From the NCBI GenBank assembly GCA_027924585.1, contig BSBM01000361.1, positions 71,037,501-71,101,500 of the forward strand: a stretch of DNA of 64,000 bases, read 5' to 3'. The notes beneath the pieces are model-generated. The model was not told the origin of the DNA, searched no databases, and saw nothing but the letters and a program-made list of their open reading frames with translations. Positions 35,009-46,896 of the stretch are shown piece after piece. Source of the DNA: Larix kaempferi (Eukaryota; Streptophyta; Pinopsida; Pinales; Pinaceae). Numbering within the stretch: position 1 is the first letter of the stretch; every line of letters starts with the position of its first letter. The translations under genes were made by a program, and so were the position numbers.

Positions 35009-37058
35009 GTAACTGCTTAGTTGTTCTGCTCTAGGAGACTTAATTTTGGTTTTCTTCCAGCCCATTTTTTAGTTTTTGATTATCTGAGAGGCCCTATAGG
35101 TCTGTGTTATTTTTCCTATCTACTTGATTCAACTCAGTTTTTGGTTTGCAAAGCCTGTTTGTGCCCTTTTGAGGCATGTACTCTGGTCTCCCCTACTTAC
35201 AGTTGCATTTTTCACCTGATGAACGCCCCTCCTTGCACTACACAGTAGCATACCTGTCCTGGTGTACCCTGGTTGCAACACTGCATAGTGGTGTATGTTC
35301 CTGTAGTGTCTAGTTTTGTTGTTAGGGTTTGTTTTCCAAGCTTTGGTTGCTGTTCCAGCCTGTTGCTTTGTTGTCTTCACTAACCCCTGAGACCTCATAT
35401 GTCTCTGTTGAGTCTTGTAAGCCTCTCCAATCTCTTTTAACTTGTTTTTGCTTGCTTGAATCTTTGTTTAAGTGTCTTTTCCACTTACGAGCCCCTTTTT
35501 GAAGTTAGTGCACTATTCTTGTTGGACATAGCTGCATTCTTCCACCCTAGTTGTTGTTGTAGTCATACAGACCTGCATCATTAATGTTTGTTGTCTGTTG
35601 CAACATAGAGCACACTTTCTCTTTGTCTTATCCTGTCCATTAGGGTTTGAATTCAAGGTGAAGTCCTTAGGGTTGCTTCTGAAAGCTTGCTTGGTTCAGA
35701 TACTTGATGATTGTTTTATCAGTTCATTTCAAGTGAGTCAAAACCTCCTAGTCTTCTTGTTGTTGAGTCCGTGTGTTGTTTAAGTCATTCTTGGTTCGCT
35801 TGCTTACTTTTTCTTGGATTAGTGTTTTCTTAGGGTTTTGATGCTTAGGAGCAACCTGTTTAGGTCTTCCTTTCTGTCATAAGTGTCTCTTTTTCCTGTT
35901 TCTTTTTCACTTCATTTCCAAGTCTCAAGTTTTTCTTTTGCAAAAACTTGGTAAGTCAAGTCTTCATCGAGTCTTGATTCGTTTGCTTTTAACCATTTAC
36001 AAGTTTGTCTTACACACGCTTTACATTTAGATCTTGCTTGCTTTTGTACAAAGTTCTCTTTCTTTTACATTTATCAGAAAAAGCAAAAAATTGTTCAAAT
36101 AGCTCAGTAGTAAGATCTTGCTTTATTTCTAGGTAGCTTAGTTTGCTTTAAAATACAACAACAAAAAAATACAAAAAAGATTTTGTTTTAGGATTGCTTA
36201 GGTTTCAAGTTTTTGAAAGAATTATAAACAAAAAGAGAAAGTTTTGTGAATTTGAAAGCATTATTTTTTCAAGTACTTTACTTTCATAACAAATCATTCC
36301 ACACATCGCACTACAACCCTTGAGTAACAAGTAGCCCTTAAAAGAAATCATTAATAAAATTTACTAGCAACATTTTTTTTTTTAGGTATACACGACATTA
36401 ACTAGCTTAGGCTAGAGTTTCGAGCTTAAATCACCTTAAACTACTCAGAACTGGCTTCATTACTCAACAATCGTAGTACGAATTTGTATTAGGTCAATAC
36501 ATCTATATCAAATAGTCTTGGAAAACTCTACTTAAACCAGAGTTAAGCACAAGGCCATGGGAGATTGGATTTGTTGAGGATATCCCCTCACTTTCCTTTT
36601 GACAATAAACCAAAGTTGACTCGTGTACGGGGGTCATTTCGGACTTCGGGCTTTGTTACCCTGCCCATGTGTTTCGACTAGGCTGACAACTATCCCCCAG
36701 GTTATTTCGTATTGATGGTAGCCTTAGTATCAGACCTTTAGGATTCTACACAGGTAGAGTGGGCAGTTATTCCCACCTCACCTCGGATAGATGTGGAAGG
36801 TAACCCTCTGGCAATAATCCTGGGAAAGCGGTTTGGTGATTCAAGCGCTTGGACCCAGTGGACCTACAGAGGATGCCACATAACTGACCGTCGATGCTTT
36901 GTTAGTCTGTTCTAGGCCCTGATCATCTTAGACTTGCTTCCGAGAGTATTTGCTATCCGTTTGATTGGTTTGATTACCTAGGAAATTTTTTAGTGGTTTG
37001 TTGTTTGCTCCTTAGTTGTAGTGGCCACTAGATTCTAACTTAGTTTTATTTTGTCCTA
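35009..37058 (+). other. Long 5' leader of element B
   Basis: Two kilobases without a sustained frame. The first half is rich in TTGTT/CTTG words. The part at 36580-36910 is more GC-rich and probably structured RNA. It ends with the pyrimidine tract TTTTATTTTGTCCTAG directly before the gag frame, which looks like a 3' splice site. Long leaders are usual in Tat/Ogre elements. Confidence 0.6.
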
Positions 37059-39620
37059 GTTGTGGAGGACTTAGATCTTCGTCAGTCTCGGAGGTTGCAA
37101 AACCTTCCCCCACGTATAGTGGAGCCTCCACCGCCACCGCGACCTAGGAGAACTGATTCTCATGGTTCTTTTGAACTTATGAGCGAGACAGAGGTTCTTG
37201 GAGAACCACACCCTAGAACACGAGATCAAAAAGTATTGGAAACTGTCGAGGTTGAGGACCTAACTGCTGCAGAGTTTAGTACTCCTTTCAACCCTCCCCT
37301 TATAGGACCCAACGATCCATTTCTGGTACTTGTTGGTTTCCAGCAGCCCGAGTTTAGTGATTATCTTTTTACACCGGGTTATACCATGGTTAACACAGGA
37401 GATGAGCAGGGAGTTCCAAAAACTCCCACAACTTCTATGGATGCAAGGATTCTTAATCCTTCTTTCTCAAACACTGCACAATCGAGTTCGTCACAGAATG
37501 CTTCAGCCTCAACTCCATCCTTCAGTTTCAATGTTGGCACTTTAGGCATGCCGATTTCATTAGCTTCGACATCTACCTTAGCCTCCACACCCACTCTTGG
37601 ACCCAACAATGTACCTCTATCGACGGTACCCACAGTGAGTTTTACTCAGTATTCTACTACACAATCACTGCAAGGTGTGACTCAGAACATTGCTTCTTCA
37701 TCCATGGTCAGATCCATCACTTCTACATCCATGCCCGCCATGGGTATGATGACAGCACCATCCACTACTACCACGCTGGTTTTCAACCCCTATCAAGGTT
37801 ATAACGTTAATCGATCAAATCTACCTGTAGCGATTTTTCGCTTCTCTTTGTTTGCTGGAGGAGGGGGTAATACCATTAACCCACAGTTCGGTGGGGTTAA
37901 CCCCAAGACACAATGGCTTGCTTCCCAAGGATTTAATCCACTTACTTTCAGATGGAACAATTTCAATCCTTTCATTTCACAACCGGTCGCTGGGGGCAAC
38001 CCCAACCAATAGTACATGAACTAGGCCATGGGTGGTCCCCAATACAAGGTTCCTATTTACCAGATGCCATCGGGTCAACCACGTTTACCATTTCTGGCAA
38101 CATTAAACTTGCTAGATCTTTCAAAGATTACGAATGACCCTGTGCATCACGATGCTGCATGGCCACCTGTTCCCACCAAAATGCTCTTAGAAATACCAAA
38201 GTTTGAAGGTAAAGCTGCTGAGGATCCTGGTCACCATGTCACAACCTTTCATCTCTGGTGTTCCTCCAACTCATTGAACAACGATTCCATAAGATTGAGG
38301 CTCTTCCAAAGAACCTTGAAAAGTGTTGCGGCCAAGTCATATATCGAACTACCCGTGGTCGCCTTTAGCACCTTTCAGGATCTTGCCATTGTGTTGAACC
38401 ACTTTCAGCTTCTTGTTCGGTATGATGCCTGCACAGACCTTTTGTCGAAATTTCGGCAAAACAAGGCCACTCATCTGTCTGATCATATTCAGGAGTGTTG
38501 GAGGCGAAAGAGGCTCATCAAGGCCGACATCCCCCCAACATTCTTATTAGAATGGTACCTTAAGTATCTGCTTCCTTATGTTTCTAAGGAAGTTGCCATT
38601 GTAGGGGTGTCTTCTGAGGAGGAGGCCATTTTGAGAACTCAGTAGCTCGACTTAGTTTATGCTCAGTTTGGATTGTTGTATGAGATTATTCCTGATGCGC
38701 CGACGTCTAATTTAGACCTAGGTAACCCTAAACCTGGACCACATGCCGATGCCATTGTGGGTTCAGTTGATTTTGCAGCGTTTGACGCCTTAACAAAGCA
38801 GGTTCACGCCTTGTCAATCAAACAGACTGTTGCCTTGTCAATCAAACAGACTGCTGCAGAAGCAACTTATGTTGTGTCCTCCCCTTCTACAACTGAATCT
38901 GTACAGCAAGTGCAAACAAACCAAAAGGGATCTCGGCAGCCCAAAAGAAAGGTCAAGAAAGGGGAGGGAAACCAACAAAAGCCCAATAATAAGCAAAATG
39001 CCGAGGAGGGAAAAAAAGAGAAAAGGATGGCTAAGTTCCCTTGCAAACAGTGTCAAGGGGACCACCTTACTCACCAGTTCCCTCTAATGGAAGAAGCCCA
39101 GAAACTGATCCGTGAGAAGAAAACGGCTGTCTTGAAAGATCCTTTTCCTCATGGACAGAGTTCAACTTTTGGAAACTCTAGTGATGGGGGCACCCCAGCT
39201 GATCACTCATTTATTAATATGGTTAATTCAGATGCTCTGTTGCAAACTCGAGCCAAGAATTATACCCCGGACACACAGCATAAGGACATTCCTGAATCTT
39301 CCACTCCTCTTCACATACCTATGGAGACGTTGCCTCAGATACCAAAAGGTGTCTACAAACGAGCTGTGCACAACCCTAACGCGTGGGATGCTCCCAACTA
39401 TAATGTTGTGGAGGACTTAGCCCAAACCCCTTGTGCCATGTCTACTTTGGACGTACTGCAAAGTTTCCCATTGCAACGCAGTGCACTTCTGGCAGCGATT
39501 GGGAGTGCTGATTTGTCCAGCATGCTTGCACGCTTTGATATGAAAGATATCAAGTACCGGTTGTCGTATCATATCGCTCTCCAGATTGAGGTCATCCATG
39601 GTCCTAAGACCATCGGATGA
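37059..39620 (+). pseudogene. Element B gag
   Basis: One frame holds the whole of gag, with stops at 38010-38012, 38022-38024, 38643-38645 and 39618-39620. The N-terminal third opens with RQSRRLQNLPPR and a proline run, then turns into a Ser/Thr-rich low-complexity region. The capsid starts near 38085 (LPFLATLNLLDLSKITNDPV) and reads IPKFEGKAAEDPGHHVTTFH, LWCSSNSLNNDSIRLRLFQR and LLVRYDACTDLLSKFRQNKA, the retrotransposon gag family pattern. A lysine-rich stretch and a degenerate CCHH-type knuckle (CKQCQGDHLTHQFP) follow near 39040. There is no ATG at the expected N-terminus. The stop at 38643 looks like CAG to TAG (TQ*LDLVYAQ). Confidence 0.9.
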
Positions 39621-40178
39621 GCTGTTGTGGATGAGGGCACATCTACGTGTGTAATGTCTATTTCTTGCTAGAGAGCCTTGGGTGAACTTGAGTTAGCTCC
39701 CTCAAACACGATACTCATTGCCTTTGACGAAATATCTTTCCATCCACACGAAGTCTTGCCATCTTTCGATGTCAAACTTGCAGGCAAGCTAGTATCAGTA
39801 GAAGTCGAAGTTCTAGATGCCCCACTCGATTACAACTTGTTGTTGGGTAGGAGTTGGACATATGCCATGCAGGCAGTGCCATCAGCTATTTTTTGGGTCA
39901 TAATGTTCCCACACGAAGGAAATATTGTCACAGTTGATCAACTTTCATTTACCCAGAAGAACAACCAGGCTTCATCGGACTCATCCATTTCGTTGATTGA
40001 TCAATCTAGCCCAGTCATTGAGAGTTTAGGAGCAGGTCTTTACGGGTCATTAATAGGCACTTTTGACCTACCTGCTCCCACGTTGTTTATTGGTTCTGAA
40101 GAATGTTAATCTCCTGAGACTTCTACGGTCCATTTAACGATAGATCCACGAAATATCCCCATTGAATGAGAACTAGCT
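39621..40178 (+). pseudogene. Element B protease and spacer
   Basis: It continues the gag frame. The active-site loop reads VVDEGTSTCVMS at 39627, so the usual Asp-Thr/Ser-Gly is Asp-Glu-Gly. Downstream are DAPLDYNLLLGRSWTYAMQA (the second protease block, LLGR) and FPHEGNIVTVDQLSF. Stops occur at about 39669, 40107 and 40167. The same loop, IDEGASTCVMS, occurs in element C, so the Glu is a lineage trait and not a random mutation. Confidence 0.85.
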
Positions 40179-41990
40179 GTGCCTATATTTGTTGTAGAGG
40201 TAACCTACTTGGTTTCACGTCTTACTGCAATAGAACATATCTTGACTCCGTTGGTCTCTACTGAGTCAGATATGGACTATGCTCCTGCATGGTCAAGGGA
40301 CTCTATCCACCCTTTTGATTATCTAGACATTGTCTTACCCTCTGACAAGGCAATCTTGGAAGCTATGATAGGCATGGACCACCCTTGGGAACACATGCAC
40401 CACAAGTCCTATTTTCTTCCTGAGCTAGACAAGATAGAGAGAGGAGAGTTCTTTATGAGACCTGGTGGAAATGTTGATTTGTCCACTATTCCTTCTACTT
40501 CGAAAGTTATTTATGCCGAAGGGAACATGGCAAATATATCACGAACCATTCCGATCAACATTTCCATCAAACATGGGGTCGTGGAAAATATTTTTATTGG
40601 AGCAGATTGTTCTCTTGATGAGATCAGTTTGTATACCAATCCTTTTAAAGAATTCTGCGACGTCTTTGCTTGGTCATACAAGAAGATGCCAGGAATTGAC
40701 CCTGCCATTGTTGACCATGTCATCACAACGTACCCTAACGCTAAACCTGTGAGACAAAAGCTCCGTCTAGTAAACCCTCGAAAAGCTGCTGCCATTAAGA
40801 CAGAGGTAGAAAAATTGTTCAAAGCCAAATTTATCTATCTGATAGCTATGACGGAATGGGTTTCAAATCCTGTTCTCGTAGATAAGAAGCAAGGTACCAT
40901 TAGAGTCTGTACTGACTTCCGAGACCTAAATAAGGCTTGTCCGAAAGATAATTATCCCACACCATTTATAGATCAAATTGTTGATGCGTGTGTAGGCCAT
41001 GAAATGTTTTCCTTCATGGACGGGTTTTCAGGATATAATCAGATACAAATTAAACCTGAAGATCAACATAAGATAGCCTTCATTTGTCCCTGGGGCACCT
41101 TTGCCTATCCGAAGATGCCATTTGGCTTAAAGAATGTTGGAGCTACTTTCCAGCGAGCAATGAATTTTTCTTTTCACGATATCAAACAAATAGTCGAACC
41201 ATATCTAGATGATCTTCCAACGCGATCTCGCAAGAGATGGGATCATCCCGACCATTTAAGACTTGTGTTTGAAAGGTGAAGATACTATAAGATTCGATTG
41301 AATCCTAACAAGTGTGTATTCTGCGTTGAATCTGGATGACTACTGGGTTATATAGTATCTAGTCGTGGTATAATGGTGGACCCATTGAAATTTGAGGTGA
41401 TTGTAAATCTGCCTCCTCCTTGCACCGTGAGACAACTTCAAAGTCTGCAGGGCATGTCCAACTTCTTGAGATGCTTTATTACTAACTATGCTAAGATTAC
41501 AAAAGGTTTCATGAGATTTCTTAAACAAGACTCGTACTTTTTGTGGGATGAGGCTGCTCAGGCATCATTTGAGGCATTGAAAAAGGCACTATAGTTAGGC
41601 CCTTTATTAAGCCCACCAGACTATACAAAAGATTTTCTCTTATATATGGTTGCATCTGTGAGCACAATTGACACAGTACTAGTTCAGGAGGATGGCATGC
41701 TCCAAGAGCATGTCATTTATTATTTGTCATGCACTTTGATAGCTCGTGAGATCAAGTATTCTCACGTTGATAAGTTGGAATTGGCTACTGTCTATGCGGT
41801 CCAGAGGCTATGTCACTACATATTATTGCGGAAGTCAATCCTTTCCAATATGTTCTCACTCGACGAATAATCGGTGGGAAATTTAACAAATGGATTGTCA
41901 TTTTGCAAGTATTTGATTTGGTTTTTCAGTCCACCAAATCAAAGAAATCACTGGTATTTGCCAACTGATTTCAAAATTTCCTAGTGACAT
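40179..41990 (+). pseudogene. Element B reverse transcriptase and RNase H
   Basis: The enzyme starts after CDVFAWSYKKMPGIDPAIVD (about 40660) with PVRQKLRLVNPRKAAAIKTE, then VCTDFRDLNKACPKDNYPTP, FSFMDGFSGYNQIQIKPEDQ and MPFGLKNVGATFQRAM, then the catalytic box YLDD at 41202-41213. FRDLNKACPKDNYP is characteristic of the Tat/Ogre/Athila side of plant gypsy elements. The connection (LLGYIVSSRGIMVDPLKFEV) and RNase H (YTKDFLLYMVASVSTIDTVL, SHVDKLELATVYAVQRLCHY) follow in the same frame. Stops at 41277, 41337 and 41592 break it, and the frame changes before the integrase. Confidence 0.92.
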
Positions 41991-42039
41991 AGTGCATGTT
42001 GAGGAAGAATCATCATTCTCGGATTAACATATCTTACTC

Positions 42040-43302
42040 ATCATATCCTCTGACCCATGGCATGGAGATATCCTAGTATATCTTCAGACTTTGAGGTGTC
42101 CTACCACTTTCTCTAAAGATGAACGATGCAAGCTTAAGAATCATGGGAAGAATTACCTCATTATTTCTGACACTTTGTACAGACGTGGGGTAGATTCCAT
42201 CTTATGTCGTTGTTTAACTTTGGAGGAAGCAGAATCAGTATTGAATGATGCCCACAGTGGAGCTTGTGGGGGTCATCTTTCTGGGTTGGCAACAACCTAG
42301 AAAATACTGCATGCTAGGTATTTTTGGCCCAGGATCTTCAAAGATTGAGTGGAAGCTGTGAAACACTGTGAGAGATGTCAATTTTTCACCAGGAAGATAA
42401 TAGCACACCCAGCTCCTCTTCATCCTATAATAACAGCAGGCCCCTTCACCAAATGGGGGGTCGATTTTATGAATTGAAATCCAGTTTTAGCTGGAGGCCA
42501 TCATCATATAATCATTGTCGTCGACTACTTTACTAAGTGGGCTGAGGCAATTCCTACTGTTAAGGCAGATGGAGAAACGACCACTTATTTCGTGTTTAAC
42601 TAGATCATTGCAAGATTTGGTATACCTAAAGAGATCGTGATTGATCACGGTCATCATTTTCAGAACAACACGATGACCGATCTATACACTATGTTAGGTT
42701 TTCGACAGGAGAATTCGTCTTCATTTTATCTGCAGGAGAACGGTCAGGTTGAAGCAGTTAACAAAACTTTGAAGACTCTCTTACAAAGGAATGTTAATGC
42801 CAGTAGAACTAACTAGAACATCATGCTGTATCCTGCTCTTTGGGCCTACCGAGCCGATGTAAAGACTGCTACCAGGTTCTCTCCTTTCCAATTGGTACAT
42901 TTATTAGAGGCAGTCATTCTGATTGAATGTGAGATTCCTTCATTAAAGTTAGCTGTACAACTATTACCAGATACTTCAGCTTTAGAAGAACGCTTGTTTC
43001 ATTTAGAACATCTAGATGAATAGCGCCACAACGCGCTTACAGCAAATGAAGTACATAAGAATCGAGTTAAAGGGCAGTATGATAAGTTTGTCAGACCTAG
43101 GGTGTTTCTCGAAGGAGACCTTTTTCTTCTTTGGGATCAAGACAAGGAGCCTTTATGAGCTGGCAAGTTCAATTCCATGTGGCTCGGCCCGTACATAATT
43201 TCTAAAGTGCTGAAGAAAGGTGCATATGAACTAACCGACTATGAAGGTAATAAGTTGTCGGATTCTAGAAATGGGATCTACCTGAAGAAGTACTATGCTT
43301 AG
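42040..43302 (+). pseudogene. Element B integrase
   Basis: It lies one frame off from the reverse transcriptase. It begins with DTLYRRGVDSILCRCLTLEE and the HHCC zinc region (AHSGACGGHLSG ... HCERCQFFTRK). The core has all three acidic residues: GVDFMN near 42464, VIDHGHHFQN near 42640 and ENGQVEAVNKTLK near 42740. The end reads VFLEGDLFLLWDQDKEP, WLGPYIISKVLKKGAYELTD and RNGIYLKKYYA, with a natural stop at 43300-43302. At least five premature stops are present; most look like CAG to TAG or TGG to TAG changes. There is no chromodomain. Confidence 0.92.
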
Positions 43303-45357
43303 GTATCTGTGCTTTTTCCTGTATTATAGCTGTATATTTTTGTATAGTTAGTTTTTCTTATGATTGACGCATCTAGTATCATATTGTCATTATTTTGTCA
43401 TTGAGAAACTCTATTGATAGTTACTAATGCAATTATTGAGATCATATTTTTGGTAGGTCATGAACATATGATCCTAGTAGTTGTCTTTTAAGTCGTTTTA
43501 AACTCTTGTTTTGACTATGAAAAACTAAACAAGATTGCCGAGCAAGCTTGGCCTCTTCAAGCTCGTTAAAGGAATTAAAGGTCCATCCGCTTAGGTATAA
43601 GTTTAACCATTTTCCAGACCTTTGCAGATTACTTACGAAAAAGGAATACTCTAGTCATCCGTGGCTAGAAGAGTTCTCATCTCATTGTTTTATACTTTTT
43701 CAGGGAGGGGACTAACTATACGAAAAAGGACTTTTGGAGCCTCTCTTTAGGGTTTTTAGGCTCTCTAAACATGAAAACACCAAGCAAGCATTCACCTACT
43801 CAGGCTCGATGTGAAATCCACGAGACGGTAAATAGAGGATTGTTTAAGTTTTTCAAACTCTATAAACAAGAAAACACCAGCAAGCATTAACCTACTTGGG
43901 CTCAACATTACAATCCACGAGTAGGTGTATGGAGTTATTGTTTAAGTTTTTCAGACTCCTTAAAATTGAAAATACCGGCGAGTAAGAACAGATCTTGGCT
44001 CGAGATTAAAATCCAGAGATCAGTATTACAAAGTATTCTTCTATCTCTTCTTCGAACTCTGTAAACAATGAAGAAGGTCCCGAGTCTTCCTCCCATGGGC
44101 TCATTAAACTTATTACATGGTTGGATCTATTGAATTTTCTATTTTTCTTGGACTCATTAAAACAACAAGAAGAACATTCTTTTAACAAAAAGAATAAGGG
44201 ATAAGAAGGGTATATCGTATCTTTTTCAGTTTCAAAGGTAGTTATGTTAGTCATGTCCTTAAACACAGCACCTACTTGAGTCTTTCATGTCAGTTGGGTT
44301 TTAGTTTTTGGCCTTAGGGTGAACCTAATCTCCGAGTTTTTACTCCCCCGGTTGGTTATTCTTCCAACCATATGGAGGGTTTGTTATGTCTCCTACATTG
44401 CAGACTTATATCATTTACCCGTCATGTTGAAAATTGCCTAAGTCACTTTGTGTCATGCTCACTATTCAAGGATACAGCCTGTGTCAGCCATTCTGCAGTT
44501 TACCTTGACTTCATGTGTCGACCATCCTAGTGTCAGTTTGTTTCATCTTGTTACTCGTCCTACTCCACATCAGCTCATACCTATGAGTGTTCCTCGTGTT
44601 GGATGATGGAGGATGCATTAAAGCCTCCCTTCTAGTGGACTTCTTCCCATCAACCTCAGCTCATTATGCTATGGGAATGAAGTTTAGAGTTTCGGTTAGT
44701 ACCTTGGGGATTGTAGTCATCAATGGCAATTTCCCTTGCTGCTGAATAAATGGGAATACATCAATGTCTCTTATTCGATAGGTTACTCAAGTGTTCGACT
44801 TCAAGTCCTCTTCTTCACACTTGTTGGATCGTACTAGGTACCTTCGACCCCGTCATCATTATTGATGGAATTCCTCGTGTTTGTTAATGGTATACATCAA
44901 TGACTGGTAATCAAACGATACCCCCATGTTCAACTTTTGCTCATTTATTCGCATGGTTAGGGTTTGTACCTTGGGTTGTTTTGGATGAAGACCTTGGGAC
45001 TATGATAGCATCACCATATTTATGTTATTCCCCAAGCTGCGCAAGACTGAGCCTTACCCATTTTGGCTCTTTATGAGACATAAATCCAACTTGTTGTTAT
45101 GGCTATGATCTCTTTTTTGACATGGATCCACACTTGTATTTCAGTGGCCATGCTCTATATATACATATCCTAGTTATGTATTGGAGATCATGTTACACAT
45201 CTATATGGTGTCAAGATTGTAATTGCTCGCTAACCTTGATCGTTGTTTTAGGTTTTTTTTGTGACTCTATTCTATAGTTTCTTGCTCCTCCTTTGACTTG
45301 GACTTATAATGTATTTCGGCCATCGTTTCCCTCTGACCTCACACATTAGGGGGCATC
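43303..45357 (+). other. 3' non-coding region of element B
   Basis: Two kilobases between integrase and 3' LTR with no sustained frame. The part at 43500-44040 has sequences shared with the corresponding part of element C, including ACGAAAAAGGAATACTCTAG (43637) and three tandem hairpin modules. It ends in the polypurine tract AGGGGGCATC at 45348-45357. Confidence 0.75.
43752..44040 (+). repeat. Three tandem hairpin modules (96-98 bp) in element B
   Basis: Modules start GTTTTTAGGCTCTCT at 43752, GTTTTTCAAACTCTA at 43848 and GTTTTTCAGACTCCT at 43946. Each continues with A-GAAAA-ACC-GC-AG-A, a GGCTC box and AATCCA(C)GAG. They are homologous to two 104-bp modules in element C at 54006-54210. Confidence 0.8.
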
Positions 45358-46167
45358 TGTTATAGGTCAAATCCACACTTCTCCATCCCGTGATCACTTT
45401 TCCTTGTAGATCACACAAAAGGACACAAAGGATTGAAGAGCTAGATTGCCTCAGATGATTTGTTGCTAGAAGTACACTCCTCACCTGAAAAGATTGCAGT
45501 TTCTCTTGCTTTTTCCACATCTACACCCCTCTTTGCACTGTAGACCTGCGTACACCTTGAGAAATATGCTACATTCCTCAAGGACAACTAGTGTACATCT
45601 CCCAAAAAGTTGTAAACACATGTTGTAAAGCCCAAAAGTTGCTTCCTGTACGCTACTCTTGTATGAAATCTGCGTACATCTTAAGATGAAATAAAAAATA
45701 TATTAATTTGACGAATTGGGATTAGTTGAAGTTTGTTCTGCAACTTCCCCAACCTCCCAATCCAACCACCTCTCGATCTTAACTACCTACCTTGTCCCAT
45801 AAATACAAGGAGGATCTATGAGAGGGGTTACTCACTCACTCATTATACTTAGAATACACAAGAGAGAATATTGAGAGAAGGCTTGAAGTACTGTTACACT
45901 GGAGGAAAGTCTCAAGTCAGAGTGAAGGGTAGGAGCTCAGGATCCGATTGCAGAAACATCTCTACATGTCAGGTATATTGTATTGATTTCAAGTTTCTTT
46001 GACAATAAAAAGGTTGAAACACCCTTCCTGTCCCAAATCAGATATCTATTGGATTGTATGCCTATTTGGATTAATTCTTCATTAGAGTTGATGTTAAATT
46101 GTTTTATAATTTCATCATATGTTATATGGTCAATATACGCTAAGGAAGGTATATTTTGTATTGCAGG
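45358..46167 (+). repeat. 3' LTR of element B, first part (up to insertion C)
   Basis: Collinear with the 5' LTR from TGTTATAGG to TATTGCAGG, where element C begins. GCAGG at 46163-46167 is the left target duplication of C. The LTR resumes at 56274 (TTCGTCAAGC). Confidence 0.93.
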
Positions 46168-46264
46168 TGTTAACACCCAAAAAGTGTTCACTACCTCATC
46201 TACCACATTATACGGCTCATTTGTCCATTTTCCTACCATATTTCCCTTAAAATCCCATTAAAAA

Positions 46265-46376
46265 GCCTCCAAAAGGCCTAAAATGCCTCCAAAAGGCCAC
46301 AAAACCATCAAAATAGCCTAAAAAAGGCTAAAAAACCCCCTTTTCCTCCAAAAATAGCAAAATCCCCTAAAAAGGG
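46265..46376 (+). repeat. Row of mini-hairpins in the U3 of element C's LTR
   Basis: GCCTCCAAAAGGC (46265), GCCTCCAAAAGGC (46285), AGCCTAAAAAAGGCT (46315) and TCCCCTAAAAAGGGA (46363) follow each other within 112 bp. Each is a 4-6 bp stem with a CAAA- or AAAA-type loop. All four are present in both LTR copies. Confidence 0.8.
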
Positions 46377-46482
46377 AATAAAAAATATAAAATAATGAGG
46401 AAAAGGAGGAAAAAACCCTATACAGCTGCATAAAACCATGTGTTTCCCAAAACCATGGGTCAGCACTCCACCACCAAAAAAC

Positions 46483-46490
46483 TATAAATA
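46483..46490 (+). promoter_or_regulatory. TATA box in element C's 5' LTR
   Basis: TATAAATA lies 315 bp into the LTR. The 3' LTR has the same box at 55871-55878, exactly 315 bp from its start. Confidence 0.75.
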
Positions 46491-46884
46491 GGTGATGGAG
46501 ATCCCTTATTCCATATCCACAATCACAAGCACCCTTACTCTGCCAAAATCTCTCTCGAAACCCTAGTTCACCTTTGAACTATTTTCACCTTGAGAGCCAC
46601 CTTTGGCCCATTCCCATCATAGGAGAAGGAGAAAGAGCATATTGAAGCTTGGAGCATCCTCTTGGACACTGCAAAGGGCTTCATCAAACCTTTACATTGA
46701 AGGTAACATCAATACAAAAAGTCATTCTTTAAATTTGATGTTTATGTTTCATGCTTGTTCTAGAATTAATTTAATTTCTGTTTTAGCTTAATTAGTTTAA
46801 TTTACTGAACTGCTACTAAGGAGTCCATTCTCCTTAGTAGGTGCTCATTTGCACAAGCGAGGGGTAAAACCCTAGCTACCGTTT

Positions 46885-46896
46885 TGGCGACTCCCC
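46885..46896 (+). other. Primer-binding site of element C
   Basis: TGGCGACTCCCC begins four bases after the LTR. It shares TGGCGACTCC with element B's primer site, then diverges (CCTAGA against ACTGGGGA), so priming may be weaker or use the same tRNA with fewer pairs. Confidence 0.65.

Larger units (their letters stand above)
46168..46880 (+). repeat. 5' LTR of element C
   Basis: It runs from TGTTAACACCC to CCCTAGCTACC. The last base is C where the 3' copy has A. TATA box at 46483-46490. The U3 part holds a run of small perfect inverted repeats at 46265-46376, described separately. Confidence 0.95.
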
